From NCBI RefSeq assembly GCF_964340395.1, contig NC_135556.1:18721642-18778641 (forward strand): a DNA stretch of 57,000 bases, given 5' to 3'. The notes under the pieces are model-generated. The model worked only from the letters and a program-made list of their open reading frames with translations, searched no databases and was not told the DNA's origin. The stretch comes from Glandiceps talaboti. Its lineage: Eukaryota > Hemichordata > Enteropneusta > Spengelidae. The position numbers and the translations under genes were made by a program. This document shows positions 28,885 to 39,606 of the stretch, in pieces. Within the stretch, counting starts at the first letter, position 1; each line of letters opens with the position of its first letter.

Positions 28885-30633
28885 CTGTAGAACACAATAT
28901 CCAGGAATGACATCCTCGCTGACACTTGCATTGTAGAAGGAATTATCAAAACTTGGTTCATTGTCATTTACGTCCTGTATCTCCACAATCACAGTCACAT
29001 TAGTAGCAAGAGGAGGAACTCCACCATCTTCAGCCATGATATGTAATGATACCGACGGTTTGGTTTCTCTGTCTATTCTTGTTGCTGTAGTGATAAGTCC
29101 CGAGACGGCATTGATTTGGAACCAATTTGAGAAAGAGTTTGGAACATGAATAATCTGATATGTGATAGCAGCATTTATGCCATCATCCTCATCACTTCCC
29201 TGTAACCAAAACACTGATGTCCCTGCCTCAGCTACCTCATTCACAGATGCATAGTAGACACTTTGATCAAAATATGGTGCGTTGTCATTTTCATCAGTCA
29301 CATAGATTGTTAAAGCCAGCTCAGAAAATAAAGGTGGAAGACCATGGTCACCGGCTACAATTGTCATTTCATACACCTCTTGTTCTTCTCTATCCAATGG
29401 CATGGCAACACACACCAAATATATGATATTATCAACCATCTCTATACCAAAAAATCCACCCCCACCCGTCAGTGAGACATTGGCATTTGTAAGTTCTCCC
29501 TCATCAGGATCAACAACTGTAATCCTAGCCACATACTCTCCTGGTCTGGCTTTCTCTGAAACTTCCGCAGTTCCACCATTGAGGAAAAGCACAGTGATTT
29601 CTGGTGGGTTTTCATTCACATTTATCACATTGACCGTCACAAATGCTGTGCTTTTTTCAGGATACGTGCCATTATCTTTGGCTTCGATGATCAGTTCATA
29701 TAGTCGGTTGTCCTCATAGTTTAATTCCTTGTTCAAGTATAAAATTCCAGTAAGTGAGTCTATTCTAAACATTTCATCTGGGTCACTTTGTCTTCTATTG
29801 ATATCAAAACTAACTGCTCCATTGCTGCCTTCATCTTTGTCTGTGGCATACACCTGTAAAATACTTGTCCCAACAACAGCATCTTCTGGGATATTTTTTG
29901 AGTATCGACTAGGATCAAAATCAGGCTGATTATCATTTGTGTCTGAGATTGTAATATTGATGACTGTGGTGCCAGTTTTAGGTGGGTCGCCACCATCGAC
30001 TGCGTGGATGAGTAGTTCGTATCGAGGTACTGTTTCTCTGTCCAAATCGTTGTTCACGATCAAATCAAGGTATAAAACATGATCTCTACCCTCCCGATAA
30101 TCTAACCGAAAGGCATTTTCAACGTTTCCTGACACAATTTCGTATCTCTGTGTGTTAAAAATACCCACATCATTGTCACGAGCTTCGTCGATCGTCCTTT
30201 TCGAACCTATCGGTGATGATTCGGAAATTTCTATGTAAGACACTGGGTGAGGGAAGCGTGGTGGGTTGTCGTTCGCATCTACCACGACCACTTTTACGTT
30301 TACGATTTCACTCGCCATAGTTATTGCTAAGAAGTCATACGAACCGCTCATTTCTCTGTTAAGCATTACTTTAGTTCTAATTTCTCCCATAGAATCTATT
30401 AGTAAATCGGTTAAAACTGAATCTGTTTCTGGGGAGATGAAAAAGGGTCCCTCGATGCCGCTATCGTCTGTGATATGACCAACAAACGTATTGGGCGGCT
30501 GGCCCTCCGTTACTGCGTACAACAAATCCGTAGGAGTTTGAGCTTTCGTTATATGTAAAAATGTAAGGCAAAATATTAGCCACATAATGGCTGAACCTCT
30601 CCAACGTTTCGAAGTAGAACTTGGGGGCTTCAT
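28885..30633 (-). CDS. dachsous: Dachsous-type cadherin, first coding exon (residues 1-583)
   Basis: Role (family knowledge): Dachsous is a giant single-pass cadherin that binds Fat on neighbouring cells and acts in planar polarity and Hippo signalling. In the sequence: ATG at 30,633 with A at -3 and an in-frame TAA nine bases upstream (30,640-30,642). Residues 14-31 form a signal peptide ending at A31-Q32. Cadherin repeats EC1 (~37-127), EC2 (128-239), EC3 (240-346), EC4 (347-455), EC5 (456-562) and the start of EC6 follow. Calcium motifs DANDN, DTNDN, NVNEN, DENDN and DVNDN mark the repeat junctions. Phrases such as INRRQS, VSLTGG, IIYLVCVA and FYNASV match the N-terminal repeats of Dachsous (DCHS1/2) better than Fat or clustered protocadherins. 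The exon ends CTACAG|GTAGGT, phase 0. The frame runs open to 28,780 but that tail is intronic. The remaining 20 or so repeats, TM segment and cytoplasmic tail are not in view. Confidence 0.93.
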
Positions 30634-31250
30634 CGTCGATTATTTGTGGCTGCAAGTCGGGCATTCACAACTTAATGCATACGCTGGTATCGGTAATGCT
30701 GGTCCAGCCAGCTGACGACGGGCCACACGATCGATCGTACGTACGTATGTACGTACTTCAAACTACACAAGGTATGTTCAGTCTCTCGCTATTTCCTCAC
30801 TACTGTCATTGTTTCCACACAAAAAAACATACTGAATCGCTTCTTCAGGGTGCATATTCCGTTCTGCAGATAAGATTTCGCGGTGTTGCTGAAGTAACGT
30901 TGCAGTGGGTGTACAGTGTAGTAGTTGTTTTACAACTGCTTTGTGTTTGTATTCACTTCGGTAAGCCCTTTTGAACTTCTCATGTTGACACCGACGGTAG
31001 GAACGAAGTACCCAACTTCTGGTAAATCTCCAAAACAAACCCGCAATCGGGCAATTTACTCACATCATGGTCTTAATCCGTGATTCTTGTGCCTGTCCTG
31101 TAACTGTCGCCGAAGTAAACGACACAAAAAAGTAGTAGACGGTAGTGGTTTCTGACAGACGACCTCACTTCGTAACCACTTTGGCAAGATCGAAGTTTAA
31201 CATGAAGCGACGCAGGGGGCGCAAATACTGTAGTACTAGTCACGTGACCA
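30634..31250 (-). promoter_or_regulatory. CpG-enriched 5' flank / probable 5'UTR and promoter of dachsous homologue
   Basis: CpG dinucleotides are clearly denser than in the flanking AT-rich DNA (for example 30,690-30,760 and 31,080-31,230). The stretch includes a palindromic CGTACGTACGTATGTACG run at 30,738-30,756. I see no TATA box that fixes a start site. The 117-codon plus-strand frame over this region (30,621-30,974) has no recognisable domain and is treated as a shadow of the UTR. Confidence 0.5.
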
Positions 31251-33204
31251 ATAGTTTGGGAGAATTAGAAATATAGATCAGGAACAACGCCATTATCTAG
31301 CCGCAAAGTAAAACTAAAAGCACCTACATGCAGTACTTACATGTAGTTAAACCCACGTTGCTATAAATTTCAGGGAATCAAGGAAAAAAGTGCTTAAAAG
31401 TTAACTTATAGTTTGAGACAGCTCGTCAGAAACGTATGTGTGAACGTGCTTTTGCATATTCAATATACATATCTATTGTCATTTGAATGAATAATGGCGT
31501 TCTTTTGTGAAAAGGGACAAACAAAGCATAGGAATGGTAGAGATATAGGCAACCCTTTGTCGCTTGCATTCCTGCATGATCGCTTACTTGTGAACTCTTT
31601 TCACGTGTCAAATGATAATATAAAAAAAAGTTAGCAGTGAGGAAAGTTTAATCCATACCTTTTGACACGTTTGCTTGGATACTGGTCGCAAACTATAGGC
31701 CTGTGTAATGCTAATAACCGAATTCTCGTGAGCAATTTCATAAATTTCAAATTTCAATCAGAGTGTGTTTATTCATGGTTTATTCCAGTGTAGTTGATGT
31801 CAAGTTTCCCAGCCAAATGCCTAGATCTTATCTCACGAAACGATAAAGCGTTCTAAATAAACTTTGGTTCAAATTGAAGATGACAAAAAACAAACTGGTC
31901 TCCAGTATTAAATGTATTGCAATGCATAAATGTTTGCTTTTGTTACGATTTTCTCAATCTTCGAGGCAAGTTATCTGCTCCTGTATATATATATCGGTGT
32001 TGTTGATTTATGAAATTGATTGTGAAATTTACATATCGAAATTTATAGGAGGGTATTTAGGATCTACGTATTTATGTATCCGGGGTCGGAAAGAACATTA
32101 TAAACTTAGTTTAGACAACTAACTAGACAACTTATTATCATCATCATGGAGAACAAAACACGACTTGCGACAATCTATTCTTCAAACACTGTCTGGTGTG
32201 AGTTTTTATTTTCTTACACTTTTGTGATATTTTGCTTATCAAAATCCAACATTTCAAAAACCTTGCAGTATTCTCACTTGTAAACCTAAAGTACAGTGTA
32301 AGTTTTGAATTTTGAGTTTTAAGACTAAACTATGATGTAAAATTTATCACATTTGCTAAAATAAGTAATAAAAAAAACAAAATAGACCAGAATGTGTATA
32401 TTTTATTTCATTGTCTTCTTACGGTTACGATGAAAACGCCTGATGGTGACAGAAAAGCGTCTGAAATTGTATGCAGCAATAACCGTTTTGTTGAGCGTCG
32501 CCTTTGGAAAGTCGGAAGATCAGAGGAACGCAGTCGTGAAGTAGCTGAGAAAGTGCCAAAATGTTCTTTCATCGTCCGATGGCTTACCCCCTTGGATTTC
32601 TATTGGCACTGTACAAGGAAGGGGTAATTCAAAGGAACCGGTAGCGTTTTGAACAGTGTATTAATGAATAGAAATTGGAATCCCGTGGATTTTAGTTCAT
32701 ATGCTGGTGTTAACGTGTTTTCACTCTCCAGTGTGTTACCATGAATAAAACATGCACTTTAAATTAGTCACCTACTAAAATATGCGTTATTTTTTGGAGG
32801 TGATGATATGTTTTATTCACATTGTAATTAGTAAATTCACCAAGAATCAAAATGCAATACTAAAGTAAACTGAATCCATGCGAGTTGCACATCGCTTAGT
32901 CGGTCCTTTAGGTATATAGATCCACATATTTAGGTCAAACTACGGAAGATAAAGTTAATCTATATGAATATCGTATTTATGAACTGAAAACGACTGTTCC
33001 GTTTTGTATACTCCCGCTCCCAAGCTTACCTCCATTTTTTTTATTTCTCTGTGAGTTAAGAGAGTAATAAACCATAATATACGATCATAATGATCACGTT
33101 ATGAATCAAATATGACGAGTAAGGTGGATATTTTTAGAACCTGTCATGATATAGAGATATAGTATATATATAGTTCACTGGCTCAAATCTGATTCAAAAT
33201 TGAT
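31251..33204. other. Intergenic DNA, one weak small open frame
   Basis: The stretch is mostly AT-rich with nothing recognisable. At 32,430-32,627 (+) an ATG opens a 65-codon frame with higher GC than its flanks and a basic, charged peptide (ERRLWKVGRSEERSREVAEK, then a Trp-rich end). I do not recognise it. It could be a small protein, a decayed exon or chance. Confidence 0.3.
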
Positions 33205-33360
33205 ATCTCGATTTCTTTCGTTTATTGTAGCTTTTAATTTATTGTTCCGGGGGTGAGCGTCTTCTTCAAACTGTTAGGTTACCGGGTCAGGTTTGTGAAG
33301 ACGGTGCTCACTCTTGGAACGTTAAAATCGAAAACGAACGAAACGACAGTAAACGAAGGA
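33205..33360. mobile_element. Palindromic MITE-like element, copy 1
   Basis: Imperfect inverted arms (about 33,215-33,271 and 33,291-33,359) flank a ~20-bp loop. The left arm contains GTTCCGGGGGTGAGCGTCTT and the right arm GAAGACGGTGCTCACTC then GGAACG. The outer parts (TTTCGTTTA / TAAACGAAGG) also pair. A related palindrome lies at 48,250-48,395, so this is a dispersed family and not a one-off hairpin. No coding capacity. Target-site duplication not established. Confidence 0.7.
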
Positions 33361-35592
33361 AATAGAGCCCGAACGCCTATATAAAGAAACCGGATCTCTT
33401 CACCCATAGACCCCTCCACCCATGTAGGGACTAATATTCTTTACCCCATCAGATTTGATTGCATGATGTCCTATTAAACCGGAACAGCTTGGCTTTTATT
33501 TTTGTCCCTCAACATTTTTCTTTATATAACATAATATTCACCAATAAACTGAATTTTAAACAAGATCCAATAAATTCCTTGGATTGAAAAGGGAGACCAC
33601 TCTCCTTATAATTTATACAGTGGACACCTGTTGCACGCTAGTGACACTCCCTGAACTGACGATCGAGTTGCCAGGAAAGTAGGGCGCCCTCTTTCAGAAA
33701 TCGTCACATTGTTATTACAAATGTACAAGTTCCGTGAAATTGACACGGGTGGAAATTAACTTCAAATTGTTTCAATTTAATCTGAAATAATAATAACAAT
33801 TAAGTGTGTCGCTTTGGGCAAATCCGGTAATTTGCTGACCCAGGCTATATTTTGAAGACCTTCGTAAAGTCCGAAACAATCATTATATAATGTCTGTACT
33901 TGAAGTCGGATAAACATCATCAATGCAAAAGAAAACTTTAAATGGTTTGATTGTTCACAGTTATCTTCTCTTCCCGACTGAGAATAAGAGAGTCATGTAG
34001 CACCCGAGGTACGTGGAGAGGGTAATGACACAACAATGAACAACTTGTGTGATGAAGTACTTATTAATGCAACCGTAGTACCGTAACAGGTTCAGTTCCC
34101 TACAGGGTGTATTTACAAAATGCTGTGAATTTTTACACCATTGAGCATTGGGACGGCCGTACTTAATTCTATGTCCTCGTGACCCGACCTGCCTATATAT
34201 TTGTTCAATAATGGCCTCACACTTCGTATGTCAGCAAAAAAAATATCGTTTATTGCTAACATTTTGGAACCGTAGTCAAACAAACTGTTCAATTTTCCTA
34301 CTGACTTTAATTTACGTAATTCAAAATGTTAAAATATGATTAGGAATTGAAAATATCGTCAACACTGTACACATTGTTACTTTAAATGTTGAATAGTTTT
34401 TGTTTGCTTGTTTGTCTGTTTGTTTATGTGCGTGTGTGAGTGCGTGTGTTTGTTTTTGAGCGACCGATTCATCATTTCAAAGGTGTTACATCGGGAAACA
34501 GAATTAAGTGCGAGTGTCCTTAGTGGTTGTTCACCCACTTAACTGTCGTTACATTTCACTTTTGCAATCGAAACTATTTATATCTTCAATGATTTGCACA
34601 TTCTGTTGCTATGTTGTCGGAATATGAGGAGCAACGAAAGCACTTTATTACGATATCATCACTTCTTAACTTCCAGTAGTACAGTAATGTGAGGACTACA
34701 CACACGAATTCTACAACATACATAATATATGGAATGCACTGTGTGCGAATATTGTAATATAGTCTCAACAGTGACGATATGTTACCACTATCTTCCCCAA
34801 TCCGCATACTTTGGGACGAAGATCACCCGTACCCCTGAACAACGAATTCGAAATGCCAGAATCGAGCGATACGGATTTTTAATTGTTACATTAATCGGAA
34901 ACTTTCCATATATATAATTATTATAATGATGATCGTCATATACAGATATAGACTATTCGGATATGTACATGTAAATTTCATGTTATTTTGCCTTACAGTG
35001 TACAATTTTCCCCTCCTCTTTAAACGAGCAATGGAGAGACAAAAAACAAAGTAATGGCATGTACTTGATTTAGTATGCTTTTATCAACCCCACTCCCTTT
35101 CTTGAAGAGATAAGATGTAACATATAGACAGCTCAGACTAAAAAAAAACAGCAATGAAAGATCGAGGATCAATCATACCAATAGACATGTACCAGATTTT
35201 TTCAGTTTCATGATCTTCAAATGTTTTTGAGTTTGTTTTTCACTCTTATATGTTTAAAGGAAAATGTTGACCCCAATATTTTCCCAAAGTTACTAGTCAT
35301 CCCTGGGCTTATAAGTATTCATCACCTGACTGTTTTGCAATCACTCACCAAAGTTTTAAGTTTCCCACAAAGAACACAGTTGTGTGTGTTTTTAATTTGT
35401 TTTATTCAAATAAAGAACGAAAAAAGTGAGCCCAGAGACATAACCAAATCCATCATACCATGAAATCATAAATATAATTCCATGATAAATCAAATAATTA
35501 GTGCAATAATGATACATCACACCATAATGTGTTGAGAATAGTGTAAGCTATGTATGGGATCACTAAATGGAGCGTACTTTGGTACATATATT
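33361..35592. other. Intergenic DNA, no gene seen
   Basis: AT-rich sequence with frequent stops in all frames. A short GTTT/GTGT-rich patch lies near 34,395-34,460. No recognisable exon, RNA gene or element. Confidence 0.5.
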
Positions 35593-35652
35593 CCTATAGA
35601 TGTTTGTTAACTTTCTATAGATGTTTGTTAACTTTCTATAGATGTTTGTTCT
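35593..35652. repeat. 21-bp tandem repeat, ~2.7 copies
   Basis: CTATAGATGTTTGTTAACTTT is repeated directly, the last copy breaking off after GTTTGTT. The copies are essentially identical, so the expansion is recent. Confidence 0.9.
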
Positions 35653-35759
35653 CCATTCAGTGACATTCTACAGCGGGTCAAGAACTTTAATACCTCAAAT
35701 ATGCGTCAATATGTTGGGAAAGTTTACTTTTAATATAACCATTCTATAGCTTAAATTTT

Positions 35760-36345
35760 TGTCAGACAGGAAAATGGACACGAGTCTCGGAATCAATGGT
35801 AAGGTTCGATTCCACCGCTGCCACCACATTGACCAGGCATTCGTTGTTTCCCGTTACTAACACCACATTGAATTTATATGATGGAACTGCATTGATTTAA
35901 GGCAAGAACTCCCAGAGACTAGATGGGTGCTCTAACGACATTGCCAGGACCCAGGTAAACATCGCCTCATGAGTTATCTTACCACTGTGACAGTGTTTCT
36001 CCTTTCAACCCCTGTGAGATCCACTCCCCACAGCACAACTAATAATTTATTCACTGCATGGTTGTCAGCAGTGATTCGACTGATGTGTTCTAGATCTGTT
36101 CTGATATTACGGTACAACTGTGGCAGTGGTGGGATGTTGCAAATCTGGGACATCTGGAACAGGCAGTAGTCATGGGATGTCAAAATCAGAGTGTACTTTG
36201 GTGACACCAAATATACAATACAAGTTAGATAATACAATGAACCAAAGTAAAATGTGACCCGTTCCTAATTTTCTTTCTTTAAAATATTACCCTCCCCGAA
36301 ATATGACCCATCCCCTATAACCCCCCCCCCCCCTCCCCTTCACGT
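35760..36345 (+). mobile_element. SINE-like element, copy 1 (tRNA head largely lost)
   Basis: It aligns by eye with the element at 37,130-37,660 over several blocks: a CAGACAGG start, CCACCACATT, GGCATTCGTTGTTTCCC, ACAACTAATAATTTATTCACTGC and GGCAGTGGTGGGATG, then a tail with AAGTAAAATGTGACCC followed by a pyrimidine-rich ATATGACCCATCCCC and a C13 run at 36,321-36,333. A good pol III B-box match (GGTTCGATTCC, 35,803-35,813) remains, but no clear A box is visible upstream. Short open frames inside have no protein similarity I can see. Confidence 0.7.
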
Positions 36346-37039
36346 TCAAGTTGTTATTACTGAATGCATTTTCGCGCATAATACGTTCTGAAGCTTTGTT
36401 GGACGTTAGCCAAGATTTCAGTCGTTGCACACCGCCTAATACTAATATTAGTAGTAATAGGCATGATAGGCGGTACATGAATAAAAAAAGCAGAAGTCGA
36501 GGTTACGGCCGTATGGGGCGCTAGTCAATCTGCTTACATCATACAGTCAGAGCTGCATACCGTGGTGCGTCTTAGCCGAAAGCGACACAATCAAGTACAT
36601 TACATTTCTGTGTGTATTGAAATTATATACATGTAGTTTCACATTGTTTGAGAAAACACAACGTAGACTGTATTTCCCCATGTCTATTATCTAAAAGCCA
36701 TGAGTTTGGAGTCACCTTAGAGTACCTTGCCGGTCGTTCTTCAAGCATTTATCATCGTACCGTGACGGAACTTTTGTTACCTTTGGTAACTACCTGTGAT
36801 CGTGTCGTTTTATATTTATTTGTCTTTACTGATGTTATTCCTCTGTTGATAGACACTAGAATTGTTGCCCCATGCCCTTGATTTAACACAAATTTCGAAA
36901 ATAGGGTGTTACTAAAGTGGTCTGAGCTAAAACGAATGGTAGCTGACAGCAAACGAATGCATTTATGAGCCTTCAGTAATTACAAGGGAGTGGACCGGGA
37001 GAAATCAAGCCCGGTCTGTGGCAGAAAATTTGACACTCC

Positions 37040-37136
37040 CCCTATACTCCGTTGTGCTAAAACGAGACCCTCCCTAAATTTCCTTTCTTTAATATATGAC
37101 CCTCCTCCTGTTCAAATATTTCAAATATGACCCATT
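37040..37136 (+). mobile_element. Detached SINE-tail-like fragment abutting copy 2
   Basis: Sequence reading TCCTTTCTTTAATATATGACC and ATATGACCCATT resembles the tail of copy 1 (36,250-36,312) and sits immediately 5' of the tRNA-like head of copy 2. This suggests an earlier tandem or nested insertion of the same family. Confidence 0.5.
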
Positions 37137-37660
37137 GTGGCATAGTTGTTAAGAGCCCCAAATTTATAGTCAGGAGGTCATGAGTTCGAATCCCATCACA
37201 GACAGGAATTTTTTCAGTAGTAAGATCCCACCACATTTAGTATCTATAGGCATTTGTTGTTTCCCATTATGTATAAAATCAATGCCTGCGTTTGGATCTA
37301 ATTGGCTGAGCTGAGTCCAGAACTTTAAAGACTAGATTAGCGCACACCTGATGACAACCTCAGACCAAGGCTAACATCTCCACTCAACCACATTATCCCA
37401 AATATCTTGCCACGTCGTCGTTGTTCCCCTTCACTAATGTGAGAGCCGCTCCTCTCCTCACATCACAACTAACAATTAATTCACTGCAGTTCACCGATAT
37501 GTTACGATATTACTTTACATTGGAAACAGTGTTGGGATGTAGTAGGATTTGGAACCAGTGGCAGTGGTAGGATCATGCCAAATGCAGTTAGATAAAAAAA
37601 ATAGTAAAAGTAAAAAGTGACCCACCTTAGGCCCTAATTCCTTGGTCCCCCCTTTTTTAA
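37133..37660 (+). mobile_element. tRNA-derived SINE-like element, copy 2 with A and B boxes
   Basis: The head has a pol III A-box-like TGGCATAGTTG (37,138-37,148) and a B box AGTTCGAATCC (37,183-37,193). They are separated by a tRNA-like distance, and a T-stem-like pairing (ATGAG/CCCAT) is visible. The acceptor stem no longer pairs well, so this is a tRNA-related head and not a functional tRNA. The body shares blocks with copy 1 (GGCATTTGTTGTTTCCC, CACAACTAACAATTAATTCACTGC, AACAGTGTTGGGATG), and the tail carries AAGTAAAAAGTGACCC. SINEs of this design are mobilised in trans by LINE machinery (family knowledge). No LINE is seen in this window. Confidence 0.72.
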
Positions 37661-37864
37661 TTACTGAAGCTACTCTGAACAAAGTCGAATATCAACCTTT
37701 ACTACAATGATAAAGTGGAATGACACCCTCTACGGTGGAATAACAGCCTGCTCTGTAATGTGAGTGGCACCTATAATTAGAACGTGGATTCACAGCCTCT
37801 ACTCTATAACGAAAGTGGAATGGAAGTGGAATGGCAGTCTGCTCTATTACAAATTAAGTGGCAT

Positions 37865-38680
37865 GATACACAGTCACATACACTGTTGTCAACAATAAAT
37901 ATCAGAAGAGTTCAAAACATACTGAAAACCAAAAGTTACGTAATAATCTTAAATCCACTGTTTTGATGATAACAAAATGACTTGTTATTGTTTTAACTAT
38001 ACGATTTGTTATTGTTTTGACCATATGACCTGGAACAGCTGATAATGTACAATACAATGACTTTTGATTGTTCTGACCATGTGACCTGGAACAGCTGATA
38101 AAGTACAAGAGAAAGTGATAAATTAACTCCATTTCAGTAAACTTGTAATAAAGTGTGGCTGCCGGTAGCGGATGATATCAAGCATTAATGAGACACTTCT
38201 CTAAAAAAATAAATTAGTATTAATAAGTTCCATGTCAGAGATATACAGGTACATAAAGCGGGTTGAGATTTAATCCAATCAGGAGTCTTGGAATGACTTA
38301 TAACACGAACATTTTTCATGTGTTTTGCATATGTGAAAACACTCAGTTTCTGTGCTATATGTGTTACATTTTATGGTGCTAGAGCTTCATCTCTTCAACT
38401 CTTGCTAAGCTAGAGCTTCATCTCTCTTGCCATAGCTTGTTCTCTCCATTTAGGTTTGAAGTCCTTCCTACCTTCACGTGGATGAGATCAGATATCTTGA
38501 TTCTTATCTCTGGGCTTGAAATTTACAAGTATTAAGCTACGAAATAAACCTTATTGCATCCAGTACCCTGTTACGTTGGTCAATGTGCAGTGATTCCGAG
38601 TGAAAGTACCTCTCGACTGAGTGATTCCCTGAATGAAGTAGTAAACAGTGACTCGTAGAGGAGCTACAGGAATGCTCTAC
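37865..38680 (+). repeat. Dispersed repeat core, copy A
   Basis: It shares long blocks with copy B at 55,605-56,300 in the same orientation: CTGAAAACCAAAAG, TCCACTGTTTTGATGATAAC, GACCTGGAACAGCTGATA, GCATTAATGAGACACTTCTC, CATAAAGCGGGT and GTACCTCTCGACTGAGTGA. Copy A also has an internal duplication of the GACCATATGACCTGGAACAG segment (about 38,018-38,106). The minus-strand frame 37,902-38,132 and the corresponding frame in copy B give similar peptides only because the DNA repeats. The function is unknown. Confidence 0.85.
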
Positions 38681-38763
38681 TCTATAAAAAAAAACGTGGA
38701 GAGTTGACCTCTATGCTATCAGCCTGCTTTAAATGTCGTAATATAGTATCCGTGGTCATCCTG

Positions 38764-39205
38764 TTTATATTATAGATTAATCGACGTAATTCTTTCCACT
38801 TATATTATAGAGACTGTCATTACACTTATATTATAGAGTAGAGGCTGTTATTCCACTTAGATTAAAGAGTAGAGGCTGTCATTACACTTCTTATAGAGTA
38901 GAGGCTGTTATTACACTTATATTATAGAGTAGAGGCTGTCATTACACTTATATTATAGAGTAGAGGCTGTTATCCCACTTATATTATAGAGTAGAGGCTG
39001 TTATTACACTTATATTATAGAGTAGAGGCTGTCATTACACTTATATTATAGAGTAGAGGCTGTTATTCTAACTATAATATAGAGTAGAGGCTGTTATTCC
39101 ACTTAGATTATAGAGTAGAGGCTGTCATAACACTTTCCATATAATAGTAAAGACGATCCGCTTATATTATATTGTATAGAGTAGACACTGTCATTTCACT
39201 TTTAT
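38764..39205. repeat. 31-bp minisatellite (right arm of the foldback-like element)
   Basis: Unit ACACTTATATTATAGAGTAG followed by AGGCTGTCATT, about ten regular copies with small variants (TTATTCC for TCATTAC). One copy is shortened to CTTCTTATAG. The edges decay gradually on both sides. Confidence 0.95.
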
Positions 39206-39606
39206 AGAACTTTCTAGTTCTAAGGTGTTTACAACTTTTTCATATACAGAGGAAATGCTGTCATTCCTTTTTCGTAATATTATGAATCATTCCACTTATA
39301 TTACACAGTAGATAGAGGCTGTTGTAGTAAAGGGTGTCTGTCATTCCACCTTTTTATAGAGTAAATGGTGTAAAAGAAAATTCGTAATATTTCGGGACAC
39401 GTACACACACGGTACATTGATTGAGGAAAGAAAGAACGCACATACACACGGAAGTAATTTCTCAGAGCAAAGTACAAAACTAACTACTCAAATTCCGCAA
39501 AAATGGTTGCTGCAGTAAATGTGAGTCGCAATTAAACGATGTTCGATCTTGCAAGAGGCGCAATATTTCAGGCTCTGTAATCAACGAATGAGATCGAGAG
39601 TGCAAC

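Larger units (their letters stand above)
37690..39370. mobile_element. Foldback-like composite element: inverted 31-bp tandem-repeat ends around a dispersed core
   Basis: The left end (37,690-37,865) holds several copies of AAGTGGAATGACAGCCTCTA-type units. The right end (38,764-39,205, degenerate to about 39,370) holds about ten copies of the reverse complement (TAGAGTAGAGGCTGTCATTA...), mostly 31 bp apart. The inner ~800 bp (37,865-38,680) recurs at 55,605-56,300. Inverted termini built of short tandem repeats resemble foldback (FB) transposons, whose arms are also arrays of short repeats. No transposase is visible, so any mobility would be non-autonomous. The right array ends about 240 bp upstream of the F-box start codon. 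Confidence 0.6.

Noticed and set aside
29402-29719. Plus-strand open frames opposite the dachsous exon, including one of 105 codons
   Set aside because: Shadows of the antisense cadherin coding sequence with no domain of their own.
37133-37205. Functional tRNA gene
   Set aside because: A and B boxes are present but the acceptor stem does not pair, and the sequence continues into a body shared with another dispersed copy; a SINE head explains it better.
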